A stretch of DNA of 64,000 bases from Liopterus haemorrhoidalis (Eukaryota > Arthropoda > Insecta > Coleoptera > Dytiscidae), in NCBI GenBank assembly GCA_963971575.1, contig OZ020611.1, positions 20,434,092-20,498,091 of the forward strand, in the 5' to 3' direction. The stretch's first letter is position 1, and every line of letters begins with the position of its first letter. Positions 1 through 11,549 of this stretch are shown one piece after another. The notes beneath the pieces are model-generated. The model worked only from the letters and a program-made list of their open reading frames with translations. It had not been told where the DNA came from and did not search any database. A program made the position numbers and the translations under genes.

Positions 1-797
1 ATCTCAGTTGAAAGAGTTTAAAATTTTTACAATATTGGCATACACTCTTCGAAAAGCCGAGCATAATTCGATCCAATGATCAAAATCAAATAGATCAGAT
101 CCTGATAAATCCAAAAATGTGCCATACAGCAAGGCGGGAAGTTGCAGGGCTTACAGTAAACGCAATAGCAAAATAAGCTTTTGGTAGATAATAAAATGAT
201 CCGATCGGATCAGCTGACAGAAGATTTTATGAGTATTCGTTTACATTTGAACTGGAAATAAACTGAACAGATCAAGGTGGAGAATTTGTGTGAGTAACGT
301 CAAAATTCAATCTTACTGACAGTACTCAAGAAGAGTTAATAATTTAAAAAGTTTACTCATCCCTGGTATATAGACGAGTGAGCCGGCGCGAATGTGAAGT
401 ATCTAGTAGTACCCGCATATATTAAACTATCTCGGACAAAACAAATAAGTATTCTTTTACTGTGTATCTACACACCTGGATTACTAATTAGAATCAGAGC
501 CCGCATCCCAATACATCAAGAAAAGATTATAATACTCGGACAGCATACGGAGCACGCGCTTAACAACCTGTGTACCTTAGTACCAGTGCTTCACTGACCA
601 CCTTGCGCGACAAGGACGGAAGATGGGGCATCTCTCGGACATCTCTCTAGCTATTTATAAATCACAGTTTCTACTCTCGGTATCGATATTGTCTTCATCC
701 AAGTAGAAAGGGATCTATCATTAACTTCTACCAGATAACTTACGAAGCATACAAGTAAGATCATAGCCAGGATTTTGTCTTAGGGTAGCCGAATCAT
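1..797. other. Unassigned AT-rich sequence
   Basis: I see no recognisable gene, repeat boundary or RNA in this stretch. The longest open frame (394-597, +, 67 aa) has no motif I know and looks like chance. Confidence 0.5.
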
Positions 798-800
798 AAT

Positions 801-1719
801 AGGGGATACGCATAAAATTTATATTTCCTTAAAACTACATTTTTTTGATATGTTAATGTTAGTTATGTCACCTAACAAAACAAAAATCACATTTTAATTA
901 ATATTACAGCCAAATTTTTTAATTAAAATATTGTAAATTAGAAATAAGCCGACTACAGCGCGAAGGTTGCCGAGTAAATACGACTGAGCATGACGTCAAA
1001 CCCCAGACAGCCCGGACTACAACATAATCTTCACTTGTGTATATTGTATTGTTCGAGAGTTTTGTATTTGTTTTTAAACAATTTTTCACGCATTTATTAT
1101 TAAAATGGCAGATAAAGATTTTGTTTGGGCTCAGAGTGACAATTTACCCAACATTGATGCTTTTATGCTCATGGAATATATGAAAAATAATGAATGCTAC
1201 AGTGTTGAAGAAATACGTGGTGTCAAAACAGACTTGTAATAACCATTTATGTATTCTATAACTTTATGTAAACAATAAACGCTGCAACTCTGTAAAATGT
1301 AAATATTTATGTAATCTAGATGTCAGAATTTTACTACATTGTTTACATGAAGTTACAAAACGTTAGAGGCATAATTGAAATACTGCAATATAGGTTATAT
1401 ATTTTAATATAAAATTTAATTCGGTAAACATGTGTAAATTGTTTTTATAGAATTAAACTTTATTTTAATTAAAATCACTCTAACTTTACACAATCTATAA
1501 AAGTTAGACAAGCAAATTAGTTCACGAGAGACTGTGTAGGCTGTACGCTGTAAGATCAATTAAGTAGGGTATGACGTCACACATAGTTTTCGCGCGCTAC
1601 ATACATTTATGATTTTTTAAGCCTTCAAATAAAAAAAAAAAAAATGCAAAACTGTTTTTATGTTATATGCAACAAGAGGAATATAATAAAAAATAAAAAA
1701 AAAATCATGCCTATCCCCT
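801..1719 (+). mobile_element. Non-autonomous ISL2EU-like DNA transposon
   Basis: Seen: inverted termini begin AGGGGATACGCAT on the left and, read inward from the right, AGGGGATAGGCAT. Each end abuts the dinucleotide AT (799-800 and 1720-1721), so the element is bounded by a 2-bp AT duplication. The 919-bp interior contains a 44-codon open frame near the left end and otherwise only AT-rich sequence. Known: from memory, ISL2EU elements use 2-bp AT target sites and encode SWIM/YqaJ-type proteins. Inferred: this is an internally deleted ISL2EU-like copy that keeps the transposase start and both ends. Another superfamily with a 2-bp target site is possible. Confidence 0.55.
1105..1239 (+). CDS. 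44-aa N-terminal fragment of an ISL2EU-like transposon protein
   Basis: The frame opens at ATG 1105 and ends at TAA 1237-1239. The peptide starts MADKDFVWAQSDNLPNIDAF and continues with a LMEYMKNNE stretch and SVEEIRGVK. I recognise this arrangement as the start of the SWIM-zinc-finger/YqaJ proteins encoded by insect ISL2EU-type elements, where FVW, a D-x-LP-x-ID block and a closing RGVK are typical. The rest of the protein is missing, so the reading frame is a deletion relic inside the element at 801-1719. It has no stop before codon 45, unusual among the coding remnants here, and may be younger than its neighbours. The family assignment is from memory and should be tested. Confidence 0.45.
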   Translation: MADKDFVWAQSDNLPNIDAFMLMEYMKNNECYSVEEIRGVKTDL

Positions 1720-1839
1720 ATTCTTAAAGGGGGCCGAGTTAAATCGTGTCCACGCGGATGTCACTTATTAATATTGTGAATAAAATTATATAAATTTTGA
1801 ACGTACTCATTTTGATAGGTATTTTATAATAATTGGTAA

Positions 1840-3080
1840 AAAATTGATGTGAAATGTGAATTTTCCCACATTTCATCTATATCAATAAAATTTGAGGTTA
1901 TATCTGTTTTTTTTTATGTTTTCGGCCTCATTTTTAGTTTCTATACGTTTCAGATGATATCCGCAAAAAAATAATTTTTGTCTGTCTGTCTGAGATTCAC
2001 GCAAAAACGGCTAGACATATTTTAACGAAATTTAATATGATGATAAAGAAGAACCAGGATTCAAACATAGGCTAAATGGTATCTCAAAATTACTATTCTA
2101 GGAGGGTGATTCGGGATTAAAAAGGTTTACCAAAAACCTTAATATCTCGCTTATTATTGACTTAACAGAAAAATCTATATAACAAAAATATTTATTCTTT
2201 ATATTTTTTCAATCAGATGAATATTTGAGGAGTAACGGGGGGGAGTAACAAAAATATATTTACCAATAACCACACTACGTCATATAATCCAGTCCGATTT
2301 TCCAGATTTGCCAGATTTTCGAAATAATTCTTCAATAATTCATCTTGTACTATTCCGGTTCTCATTAATGCGCATTATCTAGAATTTTTTCATATTTTTA
2401 GATCAACCCCCCTGAGTCGTAGGGTGTGGGACAAGAGCTTTTTTCCACATGTTTGGCACAAATTGTATTAAAATAACGACATTTTAAAAAGCTCCTTTAT
2501 ATTCCTTAATTTACGTCTTAAGAGATAGTTTTGATAGGTACCACACAATAAATATTAAAATATATTTATTTTTTCAAAAAACGACGCAAAAAATCGATAT
2601 TTTTCGAAAAACTAATCAGATCAAAAATTCCTACTGAATTATTCCGGTTCCAATCAGTGTACATTATTAGGATTTTTTTAAAAAGGTATCTAGGTCAAAC
2701 CATCTGGGAAATAGAATAGGAGCTAAAAGTTTTTTGACACATATTTTGCGAAAATAACAAAAAAAAGATTTTTCAAAAATTAAAATTTATTGGCTTATCC
2801 ACGCATTAAGAGGTTTTATTTGATATCCAACTGGAACTTTAAAAAATTATATTTATTTCTCGTTTATACATATTTGTGCATATTTTTCCCGCTATGTATT
2901 ATTTTAACCCTCAATAGTTTTTCTATATGTGGGTCAAAGAGTTGTACAAGCATGTCAAATTTCAACTTTCTAGGTCGTCAAAATTCTAGCCGTTTGGCCA
3001 GAATTTCTATCGAACAGACTGATAGGGAGACAGACACATAAAAGGGTTTTTTGGTCATACCTATGAAACCTTAAAAAAGG
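1840..3080 (+). repeat. Dispersed family A repeat, diverged copy
   Basis: A hairpin motif near 1850-1880 (ATGTGAATTTTCCCACATTT) is followed by a GTCTGTCTGTCTG core at about 1979 and two partial copies of a block reading TGTACTATTCCGGTTC and AATTATTCCGGTTCCAATC. It ends with TATGTGGGTCAAAGAGTTGT, AGCCGTTTGGCC, a short degenerate CAGA tract and AAGGGTTTTTTGGTCATACC. The same ordered blocks recur at 28 kb, 45 kb, 49 kb and 52.7 kb. The 83-codon frame at 2790-3041 is only a reading of this repeat. I do not know the family; it behaves like a non-autonomous mobile element. Confidence 0.65.
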
Positions 3081-3084
3081 TGAA

Positions 3085-4055
3085 ATATTTAATATATTTA
3101 AAACAATATTCCCAGCAAGAAACAAAATGGAAATATAATTTTGCTACAAGCCATACATTTTAATAAATAAATAATTCAAAAAATCTTAAAACATAACCTC
3201 CTTTCTTTCACGCCTAATAACCAACGATTTAACACCCAAGGCGCAATCCTTTATAATCAGCATGAAGGCGTCAAATAAATATTTATAAAAAAAATATCTT
3301 CCCGTATAACATTTGACTAATAAGTTTAATAAATTTATTTCGACATATAGAGCAGGAGTTGTTATAAATTCAAGCTGTGCGCTCGAGAACCCTTAGGGCC
3401 TTAGGACCATGGGTACCTTATGGAAATATGGAATAAATTTAAAAGTGTGGGAGAGGGTATAAAGGGTACGCCGCTGTGTATGAGAGACTTGAGAGAGGAA
3501 AATGGAATATGCAGGTAGGCTAATGCAATAAAAAGATAATATGTATTCGTATAGGGGTTGTGATATGTTGCATCTGCTGATTCTGATGGTGGCTTCAGTA
3601 TTAGATATATTTATTAGTTGTTTCGCGCTTTAACAATTTTACGCTATTTTACAACAGTATATGGTATATACAGGGTTGGCCATAAGTTGCATGGGGGTTG
3701 CCTGTCTTAAGAATTCAATGACCTATTGAAGACGATGAAAGATATATTTGTTTTTAGTTGTTGTGCCAGTTGTGGAAATTGTGTAAAATATCCAACTGTT
3801 TGTCGCAATGATCTTGGCATCAAAACCGAATTATATGCTGGGGCCTATGTTTATGAAGAAGCCGCTGAGATTTGTGAATAAGAGGGCAGGATTAATAACA
3901 GTGCTAATGCAAATGAAAGAATTTTTTAAAAAGTTTTATTTCATTTTTATTTTTCTCCATAATTACTTCTAAATTCTATTCTACTTAGTCCAGAGCTGAT
4001 GCCGCATCTGTATGTCTATCTTAAAGTTATTATTATAATTTTTTTTTTTTTTTGG
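3085..4055. other. Unassigned sequence
   Basis: No recognisable gene. A possible transposon end reading ACAGGGTTGGCCATAAG lies near 3670, but I found no matching inverted copy nearby. Confidence 0.4.
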
Positions 4056-4059
4056 GGCA

Positions 4060-4640
4060 CTCAAAATAATTATTTATAGAGGTCAAGTCTACGTCATCCG
4101 ACCGAAATATCTTTCCAGCTAGATACTTTTTTAGATTTGGAAGGAAAAAAGTCGGAAGGTACCACATCTGGTGAATAAAGTAGATGACCAAATAATGCAT
4201 ACTTTAATTCTTCTAGTTTTCGAGTTGCAATGCCACTGTGAGTGCATTTTCGTGGTGGTTGAGGATTTTATTTTTAATCAAATTAGGACTTTTTTTGTGA
4301 ATATAATTCAATAAACGTTCAAGGAGGTCAATATAGGTTCGTTAATTGTTTGGCTTTTTGGGAGATGATCTATGTATCAGATTCCTTTCGTTTCCCAAAA
4401 ATGGATGACATGAACTTGCCGATGACGGGATCACTTTTGCTTCTTTTGGAGTAGAAAGAACGAGATAAATCTTGCGGATAGTTTCCGCATATCCAGTTCC
4501 TTAGATAAATTAAATGTATGCGTTCCTTCGATATGCCAGCTATCTCTGCTACATCTAACAACTTAAGTCGTTGATCATTTAAAATGGCATAGTGAATTTT
4601 GTTTTATTTTTGATTACTGGTGTTGTGACCACCACAGTCC
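4060..4640 (-). pseudogene. Mariner (DD34D) transposase fossil
   Basis: Read on the minus strand, the upstream part gives LLDVAEIAGISKERIH, the second helix-turn-helix region of mariner transposases. It is followed by a poorly conserved middle, LLERLLNYIHKKS, then HHENALTVALQLEN (the HxDNAPxH catalytic block with D replaced by E) and LLYSPDVVPSDFFPS (the YSPDLAPSDFFLF block with the third catalytic D). Several frameshifts and stops separate these pieces, so no functional protein remains. The open frame 4370-4561 covers only the helix-turn-helix part. Order and spacing match a mariner of the DD34D type; I could not identify terminal repeats. Confidence 0.75.
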
Positions 4641-4756
4641 ACTACAACGATCATTGTTGACACTGATTATTCTTCTCTTGAACTCATACAACCAACATAC
4701 GCACGGGCATCCTCACAATGTAACCATATTGCCATGCATATCGAAATTTGGGAACA

Positions 4757-5229
4757 TCACGAAATCGCACAGAATAAATTCGTAATGCATCTGGCAAAAT
4801 AATACCCATCCTTAGGCAAAGGCCTCCGCATCGCCTTCCAAATTGGTCTGTCTCTCGCTGTCCTTGGCCAAAACTGATTGACATAGTAAGTTTGCCTGTC
4901 CATCTTATTTTTTGGTGGCCTTGTTTCCCTTTTTCGTTCAGTGGTATCTATTCTGTAGCTAATGTTGGCCACCTGCTATCGGTATATATTATTAGTTATC
5001 TTGCCTATATCCATTTCAGTGACCTTACTCGAGGTTATTTCGAGAGATCTGTGGTTCGTTGTTTACGGGTGCCCATATGACACTTTCCATCGCTTGTTGG
5101 CAAGTTGTTAATTTGAACTTTTTTCTTGGTCAGCGACCAAGTGTGACAGCCATACTTAAGAAGTGAGAGGACAGAAAAGTCTAAAATGGTGTTATTGTAT
5201 TCTTCTTTTACTTTGGGATTAAATTTCAA
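4757..5229 (-). pseudogene. LINE reverse-transcriptase C-terminal fragment, RTE-like
   Basis: Minus-strand frames read LLKYGCHTWSLTKKK followed, after frame changes, by KVTDIGKIITNIYRWQ-like sequence, PKNKMDRQTYYVNQF and ARDRPIWKAMRRPLPKDGY. This order (YG-x-ETW-x-LT, then DRIRN/TKV..DI, a GH-like block, WRPR, RW and a D-R-x-x-W tail) is the thumb and C-terminal region of RTE-like LINE polymerases. Three overlapping open frames cover it in different phases, so it carries frameshifts. The 5' part of the element is absent, the usual result of truncated reverse transcription. Confidence 0.65.
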
Positions 5230-5299
5230 ACTTAAGCTTAAATTTACGTAAACAAAGTTTACGTTTTTCCAATCCTATAATATGGTATGGAAGTATGAA

Positions 5300-5640
5300 A
5301 ATTAACTAAAGATGTAATAAAAAGAATAAACTCATTTGAAATGTGGGTCTATCGAAAAATTATTAGAATCTGATGGACAGAATACTTCGTCAGAAATTAC
5401 TTATCGTAAAAAGGAATATCTAAGACACGTGATGTGCAGTAAAAAGTACGAATTATTACAACTGATTATCCAGGAGAAAATTGTGGGAAAAAGAGGATCA
5501 GATCGCAGAACTTCCTGGTTATAAAATTTGGCGCAATGGTTTGGCAAAGGCACCACATCTCTTTTCCGCAGCACCGAATCAAAAATAAAAATCACCAAGC
5601 TCCGTTAGGAGAAGGATCTAGAAGATAAAGATTCCACTTA
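5300..5640 (+). pseudogene. LINE polymerase C-terminal tail (plus strand)
   Basis: Plus-strand frames read INSFEMWVYRKIIRI, then KKEYLRHVMCSKKYELLQL, IIQEKIVGKRGSDRRTSWL, then LAQWFGKGTTSLFRS. This matches the end of endonuclease-type LINE polymerases: F-x-M-W-x-YR-x-x-LRI-x-W, then YLGH-x-x-R-x-x-KYELL, then a GKRG-x-GRR-x-x-SW-L-x-N-L-x-W block. At least two frame changes and one stop disrupt it. It is on the opposite strand from the LINE fragment immediately to the left and is a different family, so two independent insertions lie next to each other. Confidence 0.65.
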
Positions 5641-5719
5641 TGCTGTCAACTAGCATGAGTTGCTTCAAATGAGCTTTTGCGTCATTTGGAAAGCTCACAT
5701 CAATATTAGGTTTGCAGTA

Positions 5720-6040
5720 GGAATGACAATGGGTACTCGGCTATTTAGGTACCCGCTAACCAATCTTTTAAGATTGTACCCAGTTCCGATTTTGATTACT
5801 TGCTACCCATTTACTATTAATGGGTGAGGATAATTAACGGATAGCTGTGAGGTATTTTGAGTATTTCTTTTTATCTATGAGTATTTTGATGTAAATATTT
5901 TCCCATCTTTGGCCCTTTTCCAACTTTAATTATCGGGTAATTAACGGTAATAGCGGGCAATCAACGTGCAGAGAGTTATTATTGGCTAGCGGGTAATAAC
6001 CGGGTAATAATATCGGATACCCGGTTCCAGAAAATTTTAA
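5720..6040. repeat. Cryptically simple GGGTAAT / ACCCGGTT tract
   Basis: Short degenerate units such as GGGTACCCG, GCGGGTAATAACCGGGTAAT and ATACCCGGTTCC recur without a fixed period. Similar sequence returns at 33.6-33.9 kb and 60.7-61.2 kb. Confidence 0.5.
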
Positions 6041-6684
6041 TTCTCGTCATTTCTAGTCTATAGCAAACGATACATCAGCAACTTCTACTGTATATTAAAG
6101 AGAAGAGGTGACAATATATCAACAAAATAACATCTACAGTAAACGAAAAGTGGTTGATACCATTTTCAACTCTCTTTCTTAATCTACCGTAAGAAATTTG
6201 TACTGTCGTGGTTCTTTTATACATGATACTAAGTTGCAAGAATTAAAACTGACTACATTAATAAGAACTGAACGTGAAAAATACTTGAGAAACTTCCTTA
6301 TAAAAATTCATAAAATAAAAAGATATAAGAGAGCATCTGTCAACCAAAAACGTTGCAACGTGCAATGTTTTAAATAACCAGTTTATGCAGTACATAACAT
6401 ACATGTAATGAGGTTTGTAATGAGACGAGTGGGACACTCTGACAACAAATAAATGAATAAGTTTATTACCGGCGCAGTGTTACACACTCTCGGCTCGTGC
6501 TACTCACTGCATTGACTCAGGACGTAGGTGTAAAGGGTACTTAAAGCTGGTTTACGACCGTGTAACAACTACTTGTGTTAGATGTAGTTACGATGATTTA
6601 CTTAATACAGACAGATTTATGGTAATGTCGAAATCTTGTATCCAATCACTATTACTTCTAAAATCACCAGAAAAATGTATTTTA
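6041..6684. other. Unassigned sequence
   Basis: No motif or reading frame recognised. It contains a moderately GC-rich pocket near 6470-6560 with no identifiable feature. Confidence 0.4.
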
Positions 6685-6796
6685 TACAAGGTGTCTTAAA
6701 AGCAAAATTGTGGAGTTGGGACAACTGCCGCCTGTGCAGCGGCGTAACTCCATATTTTGCCCGTTCCACGTAGAATGTACTTTAGACTACCTTGTA
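6685..6796. mobile_element. 112-bp foldback MITE related to the DD41D element ends
   Basis: The left end reads TACAAGGTGTCTTAAAAG and the right end, read inward, TACAAGGTAGTCTAAAGT. Inside lies a second inverted pair, GGAGTT / AACTCC flanking GCCGC / GCGGC, so the whole segment can fold into a hairpin. The left end is almost identical to the ends of the transposon at 61561-62870 (CAAGGTGTCTYAAAAG after TA), suggesting mobilisation by that family. There is no coding capacity. Confidence 0.55.
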
Positions 6797-7109
6797 GGTT
6801 TGTCAATTTTGTCTTGAGACCAAGCAACAAAAAAGTCATTTAGAGATTCGATGGGCCCCTTAAATAGTGTGTCCCCCAAGGTTGTGTGTGTTGCGAGCCT
6901 ATAGTCATGCCAATATGACGGTGACTTCAACTCCGACTTCGAAATTTTTGTTATCGCCAACTCCGCCTCCAAAACTAACAAAACACAAAAAACAACCGAC
7001 TCTTACTCTAAATCCGATTACGGAATTTCAGTAGAAGGCTTCCATACCACCCAAAACACCAACTATCAGGACTACAAGCTTAACTTTATACACTGATTAC
7101 AGCTTTCTA
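6797..7109. other. Degenerate GACTCC-type sequence and unassigned DNA
   Basis: Around 6910-7010 the sequence repeats CCAACTCCGAC/GACTTCGA-type units. This is the reverse complement of the GGAGTCGGAGTCG tracts at 11.25 and 12.35 kb. Nothing else recognised. Confidence 0.4.
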
Positions 7110-7915
7110 AGCTCGGACAAGAGGTCTATATACTTGAACCTCTTTCCTCCTCCTTAAGAGAGATATTATTTTCAGCTGGACTTGAGAATTCGATTAAAAA
7201 CATATGTTTGGTCTCGATATCCAGGAGGGTTATGTCCGGCTTAGTGGCTGTGAGTAACCTCGAGGTGGAAAAGGAGTAATTCCAATAAATTCGGCACTTG
7301 GAAATTTTCATCACCGATTCGATGTCGGAAGGGACGTACGGTATTACTGGTATTTGGTCAATAACATAAGCATGTCTAAGGTGGTATTATGTCGAGACAT
7401 GTAGCTCGAAGTTGCAAGAGGTGAACAAGCAGATAGAATGTGCATAATGGTTTCAGGATGGTGGGGGCATAACCTACAAAGTGTGGACTTCCCTATTTGG
7501 AATATGCGGGCCCGGTACGCCAAAGTATTTATAACACCATCCTGTCACGCAAACACGAATCCTTTCGTTTCCGATTTAAACCAGCAGACTTAAGAAACGA
7601 GAGCGTGTGTTTGGTGGACAACTCTAGACTTTTAATATGTTTGAAGAACACAGAGTGCATATTTTTACTAATGTGTTCTTTTGTCAACATGTCCATCTCC
7701 CCTCGTTTCATCAAACTGGTAACTCTGTTGAACTTCTTCCGGGAGAGTTGTACTCCAGCGTTTTCCCTGACGGGACTCCTGCCAGGTTAAATCTCGTTGC
7801 TGTTCTTCGCGCTGCCTGGTAAAGAAACGCGCCTGTGCCACTAAATTCGTGCTCCCAAAAAATTGTAATAGTGGGTCTTGACTTTCGAGGATACTGTTAG
7901 CTGTAACCAAAAGTC
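7110..7915 (-). pseudogene. R2-like LINE C-terminal region (zinc knuckle and endonuclease)
   Basis: In minus-strand order the frames give TLSFLKSAGLNRKRKDSCL, a disrupted REVHTLCRLC, then PETIMHILSACSPLATSSYM (a CCHC-like knuckle), then KPDITLLDIETKHMFLIEFS and SPAENNISLKEEE. Known proteins of this type carry AGL-x-x-x-TE..I-AAQDQAL, CRLC..PET-x-x-H-x-x-SGC and a late PDI-x-L-x-D…L-I-D/E-x-x-x-P-x-x-x-N block, which is the restriction-like endonuclease region. The fragment changes frame several times and lacks the polymerase core. Clade naming is tentative: R2-like or another LINE with this C-terminus. Confidence 0.6.
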
Positions 7916-7919
7916 AATC

Positions 7920-8385
7920 GTGCAAACACTCCAGACTAAGTAATCCCCGACCCCCGTTTCGACAAGAGAGGTAAATGCGCTACATAAAGGATTTCGGATG
8001 AAGACATTGGTAGTTCTTGATCAGGATAATATCAGCTGTGCATACTGAATCGATATTTTTGAACAGATTATTATTTCGAAATATGTTTTGATTTCTTTTT
8101 AAATTTACTATGGGAATTGATTGAAAAGTAAATAATAAAATACATGTTTTGTAATAATGAACCAATCTGCGCAATCCGTAAAGCGTTCCGTAAGCAATAT
8201 ATTGGTGTTACGGGCACCTGGTTTTTGCATCTGGGCGACAAACAACCCAGAACGAGCCTGAGCCTGCCTTTTTATTTTCTTGCACGCAGGCGAGGTTTGG
8301 GTGTAATTCTAGTAGAGTGCGATCTTATTAATGCACACGGGCGGCTGACAACCACGCGGTGATCCTGATTTCAACTAACTTTTTA
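7920..8385. other. Unassigned sequence
   Basis: No supported gene. The open frames here have no recognisable domains. Confidence 0.4.
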
Positions 8386-8388
8386 TAT

Positions 8389-9071
8389 GTAAGCATTTTA
8401 TATGTAAGCTGAGCGAAAGAGAAACGGAGGAAGAAACATAGTAGAAGAATTGAGGAGGAGATACAAGGAGGTACAATAGCAGGAAAGAACAGTAAGAATA
8501 GACAATTCAAGGAATGTGAAAAGGTATGGAGAGATAAGGACGGTAGGAATACCTAAATATTTGAAAGGGAGGAGAGGAAAGGCAGGGGGCAGAATTAGGA
8601 GGATTGCCAGATTAAGATGTGGAAATGAAGAACGGAGTAATAGGTATTGGGCAAAACCAGAGGTTAGGCTATGCAGAATGTATAGGGAGTGAAGAAGAAA
8701 AGGGAGAAAGGTGGGTGAGAGTACTCGAGGAAAGAAGGAAGGAATGCGGAGAGGTAAGACAGAACTGAGAACAGGAAAGAAGAGAGAGGCAAAGGAGGAG
8801 GAAAGAAAAGAGGGAAGAGAAGCGAAAAAAGAGACGAAAGAGAGGCAGAAGAACTGGAGTCAAGAAGGAAGGAGACCAGAGATGGAAGCCGAAAAGAGAA
8901 CAAGAAGAAAGAGATGGACACCGGAGGAAGAATGAAGAATAAAGAAGAAATTCATATAAAATTTATTGAAGCAAATTTGTAATTGTACTGTATTGTAATT
9001 ATGTGTGAGTATTTCGATTTTCATGTAGCAGTTAGCGCCCTAAACGCCGCAAGGGCTAGGGGAAATAAAGA
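8389..9071 (+). pseudogene. LINE ORF2 C-terminus and 3' tail, R1/Jockey-like
   Basis: The purine-rich plus strand reads GIPKYLKGRRGKAGGRI, then RRIARLRCGNEERSNRYW and RLCRMYRE, followed by a lysine/arginine/glutamate-rich tail ending near 8935. IARLR-x-GN-E-x-x-x-x-YW followed by a CR-x-C knuckle is the usual C-terminal region of insect LINE polymerases that end with a zinc knuckle. The second half of the knuckle is degenerate. The following 3' region ends GGGGAAATAAAGAATATATA, an A/T-rich terminal tail that passes directly into the TA/TG microsatellite. Stops and frame changes show it is dead. Confidence 0.6.
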
Positions 9072-10186
<1,115 letters not shown>

Positions 10187-10312
10187 GTAAGCATTTCGGC
10201 TTCATAAGTCAAGGCGAGTCTTGTTTGTCTTACTTTTATCTTCTGTAAAAAAAGTTATCCCAACAGTAAAAGACCAAATATTTTGTACAAACACTTCACT
10301 TTAAAATATTCA

Positions 10313-10480
10313 TATAGGGTCACGTGTTGGTCCACTCGTGTGAAGTTCTTACATATTTCGGCAGACGGCGTGAGGCGTGTGGTTGAAACCTGATTCGGCA
10401 CGGCGAGTGGCGAGAAGCTAGCAGTGAACAGCGACTAGCCACAAACACTGCAACTTCTATTTGAAGTGGCACGCGTCCTT
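10313..10480 (+). repeat. GC-rich repeat, copy 1
   Basis: A CpG-containing pocket in AT-rich surroundings. Ordered blocks TAGGG…CGTGT…GTGTGAA, TGATTCGGCAC and AGTGGCACGCGTC are shared with the reverse complement of 13540-13735. It is therefore a repeat rather than a unique promoter. Identity unknown. Confidence 0.45.
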
Positions 10481-10483
10481 ACA

Positions 10484-10870
10484 AGTGTACACGGTACACG
10501 CAAATTCAAACAGCATTCTACTCTTGATTTATGAGTTGGGTTAGTTGTTTTGAATTTGAGGTGTGAAGATGAGTTAATAAATTACTCTACTAATAGGTTT
10601 ATGTTTGTGTTTTTTGCATGTAAGCCACGGGCAAACTATCGCATGTTTCACACTAATATACCAACTGAAGACTTACCAAATTAATATTTTGGGCAAATAA
10701 GTATATTTTATGACCTAACAAATTTTACATCGAAAGAAGGCTAGACTTCGTTCAACATAAGAAAAACACAGCCGGATGTTAGCGGCTCCGAAGTGTTTGT
10801 TTTTGATGTGTTTTGAAGTGTTTGTTTTTGACTACGCGTATTGTGCGGTGTTGTTTGTTTATTTTCGTTA
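10484..10870. other. Unassigned sequence with a short tandem duplication
   Basis: Around 10793-10835 the string AAGTGTTTGTTTTTGA occurs twice in tandem. Nothing else recognised. Confidence 0.4.
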
Positions 10871-10873
10871 TTA

Positions 10874-11209
10874 TTATTTATTTCTCGTACGTTTCAAGGT
10901 ATACCGTGTATTAAAATGAGTAAAAATGTATTTGTAATACATGACTTTGTTTGTTTGATATTTACAACAATTGTTTAAAAGCCTTATGTACGTCAATATG
11001 ATCAGCTGTTTTCTTGCGCAGAATTGATTACATAATTTATGACACCCTGTTTTTTTCTTACGTTGATCAAAGTCCAGACCACAAGAATACATAATACCTG
11101 ATGATGAAATGCCCTCTATCCCCCCTCCATTCTGATTACCCTTGAAGGGTACTGTGATATTATGATTCGATAGCTTCATTTTTGTTTCGCCATGTTTCTC
11201 TATCTTCAA
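10874..11209 (-). CDS. Unrecognised 111-aa open reading frame
   Basis: This is one of the longer non-repetitive frames in the window. The peptide begins MKIEKHGETKMKLSNHNITV, has a glycine-rich NQNGGGIEGISSSG stretch and a cysteine-containing KKTGCHKLCNQFCARKQ segment. No signal peptide or clear membrane segment is visible. I do not recognise the family. With no host gene nearby and transposon debris all around, it is more likely a fragment of a mobile element or chance than a host gene. The cysteine-rich part is the only hint that it may once have been coding. Confidence 0.2.
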   Translation of the reverse strand: MKIEKHGETKMKLSNHNITVPFKGNQNGGGIEGISSSGIMYSCGLDFDQRKKKTGCHKLCNQFCARKQLIILTYIRLLNNCCKYQTNKVMYYKYIFTHFNTRYTLKRTRNK

Positions 11210-11239
11210 CCACTGGTATTGCCTCGAGCAATACGTCTG

Positions 11240-11330
11240 GGTATGAGTTGAAGCCGGAGTTGGAGTCGAAGAGTCGAAGATTTCTGTAGGAGTCGGAGTC
11301 GAGAGTCGGAAAAACTATCGATATTACCAG
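11240..11330. repeat. GGAGTCGGAGTCG simple-sequence tract, left
   Basis: Degenerate units of GGAGTCGGAGTCGAGAGTCG. A similar tract in the same orientation lies at 12345-12410, and the LINE fragment between them looks like an insertion splitting one tract. Confidence 0.55.
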
Positions 11331-11549
11331 AATTTTTTAAAGAACGGAAACCGAATTGTAATGATTCAATACCGGTTTTAACCTATTTTCCTTAAAGTTC
11401 TCCAGCTTATAATTTGATTAATACTACTCGTATTAACAGAGTAATATAATGAGGCAGTAAAGATATTTGTTTTTGCAAATATACATTTTATCTTTTTCTG
11501 TGTGCTCTGTTTATTACGTTTAAGAGAAACTAAACGGGATTTTTGTTTT

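Noticed and set aside
8664..8935. Serine/leucine/phenylalanine-rich minus frames opposite a basic plus frame
   Set aside because: The minus frames are antisense to the purine-rich LINE C-terminus.
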